Origin: an uncultured Coleofasciculus sp.
GTDB taxonomy: Bacteria; Cyanobacteriota; Cyanobacteriia; Cyanobacteriales; Coleofasciculaceae
Direction: 5' to 3'
Length of the DNA stretch: 8,674 nucleotides
NCBI GenBank assembly: GCA_902805485.1
Contig: CADCTM010000074.1
Span: 8,327-17,000, forward strand
Position 1 is the first letter of the stretch. The number at the start of each line of letters is the position of its first letter. The translations under genes and the position numbers were made by a program. Positions 5,851 to 8,674 of the stretch are shown here, piece after piece. The notes beneath the pieces are model-generated. The model was not told where the DNA came from, did not search any database, and saw only the letters and a program-made list of their open reading frames with translations.

Positions 5851-8027
5851 GTTCGTTTCCTTGTTGAAACTGACACTAAGGGAATGCCATAATCGAGGCG
5901 CATGGAAAGGCGATCGCCTATTTGCACCTGTAAGCCGATTCCTGCGGATGCCAGAATGTTAGGGTCGGGATTGTCTTTGCCGGAACTACTCCACGCGCTG
6001 CCAAAATCAAGAAATGGTGCAAGTTGGACAAGGGTGTTCCATTTTCGGATGCGGGCGATGGGGAAGCGGACTTCGGCTGAGGCTAATGCGCCGTTATCGG
6101 TTAAGAGTACGTCTTGGCGGTATCCCCGGACGCTTTCTTGTCCACCTAAGCCAAATTGTTCTAAAGGGACGAGGGTTCTATCGGCTAGTTGCACATCTGC
6201 CCGCAGGAGGAATAATGTTTCTGGCGCTAGCAAGCGTACCCATTGTGCCTGTCCTCGCCAGGACAAAAAGCGGCTATCGGGACTGTCGTTGTTGATTGTG
6301 GCGTTGAAGAGTCCGAGTCCTAAATTAAATTGAGAACGGGCGGCAATTACTTCTTGGCTGGTGCGTTTTGTCCATTCCTGAAAGAATCTTAAGGTCGAAA
6401 TGCGTGTGCGTCCTCGATCGTCGGCGCCGGGTGATAGGGGGAAGGGAATTTCTAATACGGATGTTTCACTTTCTTGGCGGGTTGCGGTTAAACCGATCGC
6501 AAATTCTTGGCTTGGGGTTTGCAACAGGGGTTGACGCAGGGTGAGTTCGTAGTAGCGGGAACTGGCTTCAATGCCGATCCGGTTGAAGGGAGGTTCGACG
6601 ACGTTGCTGGCGGTGATGCCGTAGCTGAATCTGAGGGTACCGTTGCGGGGATTAATTGGTCGGGTATAGCTCAGATCGATGCCATTACTACCGACAGTGT
6701 TGCTATATCCTAGGTTCAGGGCATCGCCTTGTCCTGATAAGTTGGCTTGGTTGGCTTGTATTCGGCGGTGGAAGCTGCCAATGCTGGGAGCGCGGTTGTT
6801 ATCTAAGCCGATTTGGGTGGTGAAGGTTTTGGCTTCGGTGACTTGGACTTCTAGCAAGTTTAAGCCTGGTTGAGTACCTGCGGCGAGTTCGGCTGAGAGG
6901 TTTTGGATCAGGGGGTTGAGTTGTAGTAGTTGTAAGGCTTCTAGGAGGCGATCGCGATTTAAAGGCTTTTCGGTTGCTAGGGATAGGCGCGATCGCACGT
7001 AGTTCGGGTTCAGTCGTCGCGTCCCGATCACATTAATCGATTCTAAGCCTCCTTCGACGACTTGAATTTTTACGACACCATCCTGAAGCTTTTGGGGGGG
7101 AATTAGCGCCCCGGAGGTAATATAGCCGCGTTTAATATACTCTTCCGTGACAGCGGAACGGGCTTGAAATAGTTCGGCAAAAGTGATGCGTCGCCTGGTG
7201 AATTTTGCGGTGACTTTGGCTAAGTCTTCGTTGCTAATTACCGTGTTGCCTTCAAACTCGAACCGTTCCACTTCAATACTTTCTGGCACTTTACCGGGGA
7301 CAGATTCGGGGGTTGGGGGAATGGTGGAGGGCGTTAAGAGTAATTCTTCGGGAGGCGGTAGGGGGGCAGGGGTTTGCGGTGCGATCGGTTCTTGGGAAGG
7401 GGGTGGAGTGCGATCGGGCTGTCTATTGGGTAGGGTTGGGACTTGGGCGATTTGTGGAAGATCCCCCCAACCCCCCTTAACAAGAGGGGCTAAGAGTGGC
7501 TTATTGGCATCCCGATCAAGATGGCTTAAGATTTCGGTTCCCCCTTTATTAAGTGGCGCTAAATTTCCGGTTCCCCCTTTATTCAGGGGGGCTAGGGGTG
7601 ATCTAACGCTTTGAGACGCACCATCCTTTAATTCTTCTGGCTTCTCATTAGCTTCTGTATCTACCCGTTCACTCGCCAGGGAATTAATTCCCTGTCTCAC
7701 AGCCAAAGTCCTCTGTATCTGTAGAGGACTAACTACCGACTCAGCAGAATTTTCCTCAGTCCATTTCAAGGGACTTTCGCTATTAGCCAGGGATTTGAAT
7801 CCCTGGCGAGTTTTGCGATCAGCGCGTTGCTCATGAATCGCTTCGCGCTCTGCGGTAGCAGCGCCAACGGCATCGCCTAATCCTGCTGCCAGTTCCGAAT
7901 TCTCCTCAACCTCTTCACTCTTCACCGTCTGCGCTGATACCAGCCCAGCCTTCAAATTACCGCTCAAGATTAATAGACTAAGTGGTAATAACGACAAGCT
8001 TTGGCGACTGCGAAATTTACGATCCAT
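5802..8027 (-). CDS. TpsB two-partner secretion transporter (ShlB/FhaC/HecB family)
   Basis: An outer-membrane protein that exports its TpsA partner through a 16-strand barrel. The 741-aa protein has a signal peptide (1-32, cleavage near VSAQ) and a very long linker (33-249) that is Pro-rich at its end. Two POTRA domains follow: the first from IEVERFEFEGNTVIS to about 325, the second about 328-398. The barrel is about 400-741, with the diagnostic loop-6 motif SVRGYR (632-637), LDFGSAW (673-679), LRLDYG-like MRLDYG (709-714) and a terminal Phe for barrel assembly. The usual linker in this family is much shorter. Here residues 74-118 and 145-190 are encoded by palindromic repeats (see repeat entries). 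The start overlaps the tpsA stop by 11 nt, suggesting coupled translation; no Shine-Dalgarno is obvious. The frame is intact throughout. Confidence 0.93.
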   Translation of the reverse strand: MDRKFRSRQSLSLLPLSLLILSGNLKAGLVSAQTVKSEEVEENSELAAGLGDAVGAATAEREAIHEQRADRKTRQGFKSLANSESPLKWTEENSAESVVSPLQIQRTLAVRQGINSLASERVDTEANEKPEELKDGASQSVRSPLAPLNKGGTGNLAPLNKGGTEILSHLDRDANKPLLAPLVKGGWGDLPQIAQVPTLPNRQPDRTPPPSQEPIAPQTPAPLPPPEELLLTPSTIPPTPESVPGKVPESIEVERFEFEGNTVISNEDLAKVTAKFTRRRITFAELFQARSAVTEEYIKRGYITSGALIPPQKLQDGVVKIQVVEGGLESINVIGTRRLNPNYVRSRLSLATEKPLNRDRLLEALQLLQLNPLIQNLSAELAAGTQPGLNLLEVQVTEAKTFTTQIGLDNNRAPSIGSFHRRIQANQANLSGQGDALNLGYSNTVGSNGIDLSYTRPINPRNGTLRFSYGITASNVVEPPFNRIGIEASSRYYELTLRQPLLQTPSQEFAIGLTATRQESETSVLEIPFPLSPGADDRGRTRISTLRFFQEWTKRTSQEVIAARSQFNLGLGLFNATINNDSPDSRFLSWRGQAQWVRLLAPETLFLLRADVQLADRTLVPLEQFGLGGQESVRGYRQDVLLTDNGALASAEVRFPIARIRKWNTLVQLAPFLDFGSAWSSSGKDNPDPNILASAGIGLQVQIGDRLSMRLDYGIPLVSVSTRKRTWQENGLYFSIIATPF
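7459..7594. repeat. Three coding copies of a C-rich/G-rich palindromic repeat (LAPLNKGG)
   Basis: Three copies, near 7563-7594, 7531-7561 and 7462-7494, share a C5-6 / TTTATT-like loop / G5-6 hairpin core. In tpsB they read LAPLNKGGTGN, LAPLNKGGTEI and LAPLVKGGWGDL. The first two are a tandem 33-bp near-duplication. The copy at 7573-7590 keeps a perfect 6-bp stem (CCCCCT/AGGGGG); the other two have lost pairing but keep the frame. I recognise the core as a common dispersed cyanobacterial intergenic hairpin, by recall only. Confidence 0.75.
7673..7807. repeat. Cluster of four palindromes inside the tpsB coding region
   Basis: There is an 18-bp perfect palindrome at 7677-7694 (CAGGGAATTAATTCCCTG). 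A hairpin at 7707-7730 has 8-bp stem AGTCCTCT/AGAGGACT. A hairpin at 7758-7775 has stem AGTCC/GGACT. A 22-nt near-perfect palindrome at 7786-7807 pairs GCCAGGGATT with AATCCCTGGC across TG. The set encodes TpsB residues 74-118, including the paired phrases RQGFKSLANS and RQGINSLASE. It resembles clustered intergenic repeats known to me from filamentous cyanobacteria, but here it is read through in frame. Confidence 0.75.
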
Positions 8028-8674
8028 GGCAGGAAAATACCGGTGTCAGTGTGGGATTGGGCGTGGCTGTAGGTGCTTGCGCTGTGAGAACTACCTCACC
8101 CTTTTCATCGAGCACCCAACGTTGGGCTTCGACGTATTGAGAAGATTTTGACAAAGGAGGCGTCGGGGGAGGCGTATTTGCAGTTGAGGTTGGCTTCTCG
8201 CCTGGTGAGTCTAATGTCACCCAATTCGTTACCACCGAATCGTTTTGTAGGGTTTCGTTCGGGTTGGGCGGCAAACCTCCCCGTTGAGTAACCGTAAATT
8301 TGTTTTCTTGAGTTGGCGAGGTTCTGCTGCGAAGGGCACACCTCTGGGCAATCAGTCGGGAGGTGTCAACAGGCTCTACAGGCAGATTTGTCAAGCCTTG
8401 GGTTGGGTCAGGATTTAGGACGTTGCCTCTGTACTCGCCTGTCCTTCCATAGCGAGAACTGACCGTAATATCGTTTGTGTTTAAGAAATCGTCTGAATTC
8501 TGACCAATTCGATAAAGTTTGAGGGCGTTGAGGTTAATGCTACCACCGGTGCCTAGATAAGCCTGGGCACTGATATCGATTGTGACTTTTCCCGGTTCTG
8601 TTAATCCACCTAACTCAATTTGATCCCCAGGCGCCCGTAATATACCGCCTTCTAGTCTCACCTCGCCGCCTACT
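8017..8674 (-). CDS. TpsA exoprotein, C-terminal part (filamentous haemagglutinin-like, partial)
   Basis: The open frame runs off the right edge of the window. Only the C-terminal portion (about 218 codons) is present, so the N-terminal TPS secretion domain is not visible. Residues near the edge (GGEVRLEGGILRAPGDQIELGGL) are beta-helix-like, as in secreted haemagglutinin-type proteins. Further on, GLTNLPVEPVDTSRLIAQRC, FTVTQRGGLPPNPNETL and VEAQRWVLDEKGEVVLTAQAP are the conserved tail of cyanobacterial TpsA proteins as I remember them. Two cysteines remain, at codons 8340-8338 and 8031-8029, the second four residues before the stop. The GTG at 8661 is internal, not a start. The stop overlaps the tpsB start (8017-8027), so transporter and cargo are probably translated together. 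Cargo function (adhesion or other) cannot be told from this part. Confidence 0.85.
   Translation of the reverse strand, partial: VGGEVRLEGGILRAPGDQIELGGLTEPGKVTIDISAQAYLGTGGSINLNALKLYRIGQNSDDFLNTNDITVSSRYGRTGEYRGNVLNPDPTQGLTNLPVEPVDTSRLIAQRCALRSRTSPTQENKFTVTQRGGLPPNPNETLQNDSVVTNWVTLDSPGEKPTSTANTPPPTPPLSKSSQYVEAQRWVLDEKGEVVLTAQAPTATPNPTLTPVFSCHGS

Noticed and set aside
5902..7614. Plus-strand open frames opposite tpsB (up to 143 codons)
   Set aside because: They are shadows of the high-confidence TpsB frame, with no signal, domain or ribosome site.
7459..7807. CRISPR-like repeats
   Set aside because: The units are palindromic, of differing type and spacing, and read in frame as TpsB linker. 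There is no regular spacer array and no cas gene.

Overview
The window looks like chromosomal DNA from a cyanobacterium, probably a filamentous one (genus not resolved). Four things point there: nine copies of the HIP1 octamer GCGATCGC (starting at 357, 1671, 1764, 3513, 4321, 5221, 5910, 6948 and 6989); a tocopherol cyclase of the Slr1737/VTE1 type; a group I intron inside a tRNA gene; and a two-partner secretion locus joined to a TPR-CHAT gene. Short dispersed palindromic repeats, both intergenic and inside a coding region, also fit.

Layout. 1-160 holds nothing I can recognise. 161-595 (minus) is an intron-split tRNA-Arg(CCU) gene with its own promoter and a plausible terminator; the 269-nt group I intron sits right after the anticodon. 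639-1730 (minus) is tocopherol cyclase. A divergent spacer follows, then two co-directional plus-strand genes 20 bp apart: an HtrA/Deg-type envelope serine protease (1932-3269) and a small secreted Pro/Ser-rich protein (3290-3586). From about 5709 down to 3660 (minus) lies a decayed TPR-CHAT gene with four in-frame stop codons, two small frameshifts and an apparent internal deletion. Its last 237 codons still encode a CHAT caspase-like domain with both catalytic residues. Upstream of it, on the same strand, are an intact TpsB outer-membrane transporter (5802-8027) and the C-terminal part of its TpsA exoprotein (8017 to the window edge). These two overlap by 11 nt.

How the genes relate. The right half is one minus-strand locus, tpsA-tpsB-CHAT: a secreted beta-helical exoprotein, its transporter, and a once-exported caspase-like TPR-CHAT protein. 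tpsB looks functional, the CHAT gene is dead as a full-length gene, and the visible part of tpsA may be internally shortened. The long linker of TpsB before its POTRA domains appears to be built largely from intergenic-type palindromic repeats read in frame. The left half is ordinary housekeeping: tRNA, tocopherol synthesis and envelope protein quality control.

I see no CRISPR array, transposase, phage gene or clearly new multi-gene system. The points most worth following are the split tRNA-Arg(CCU), the repeat-built TpsB linker, and the decay pattern of the CHAT gene.
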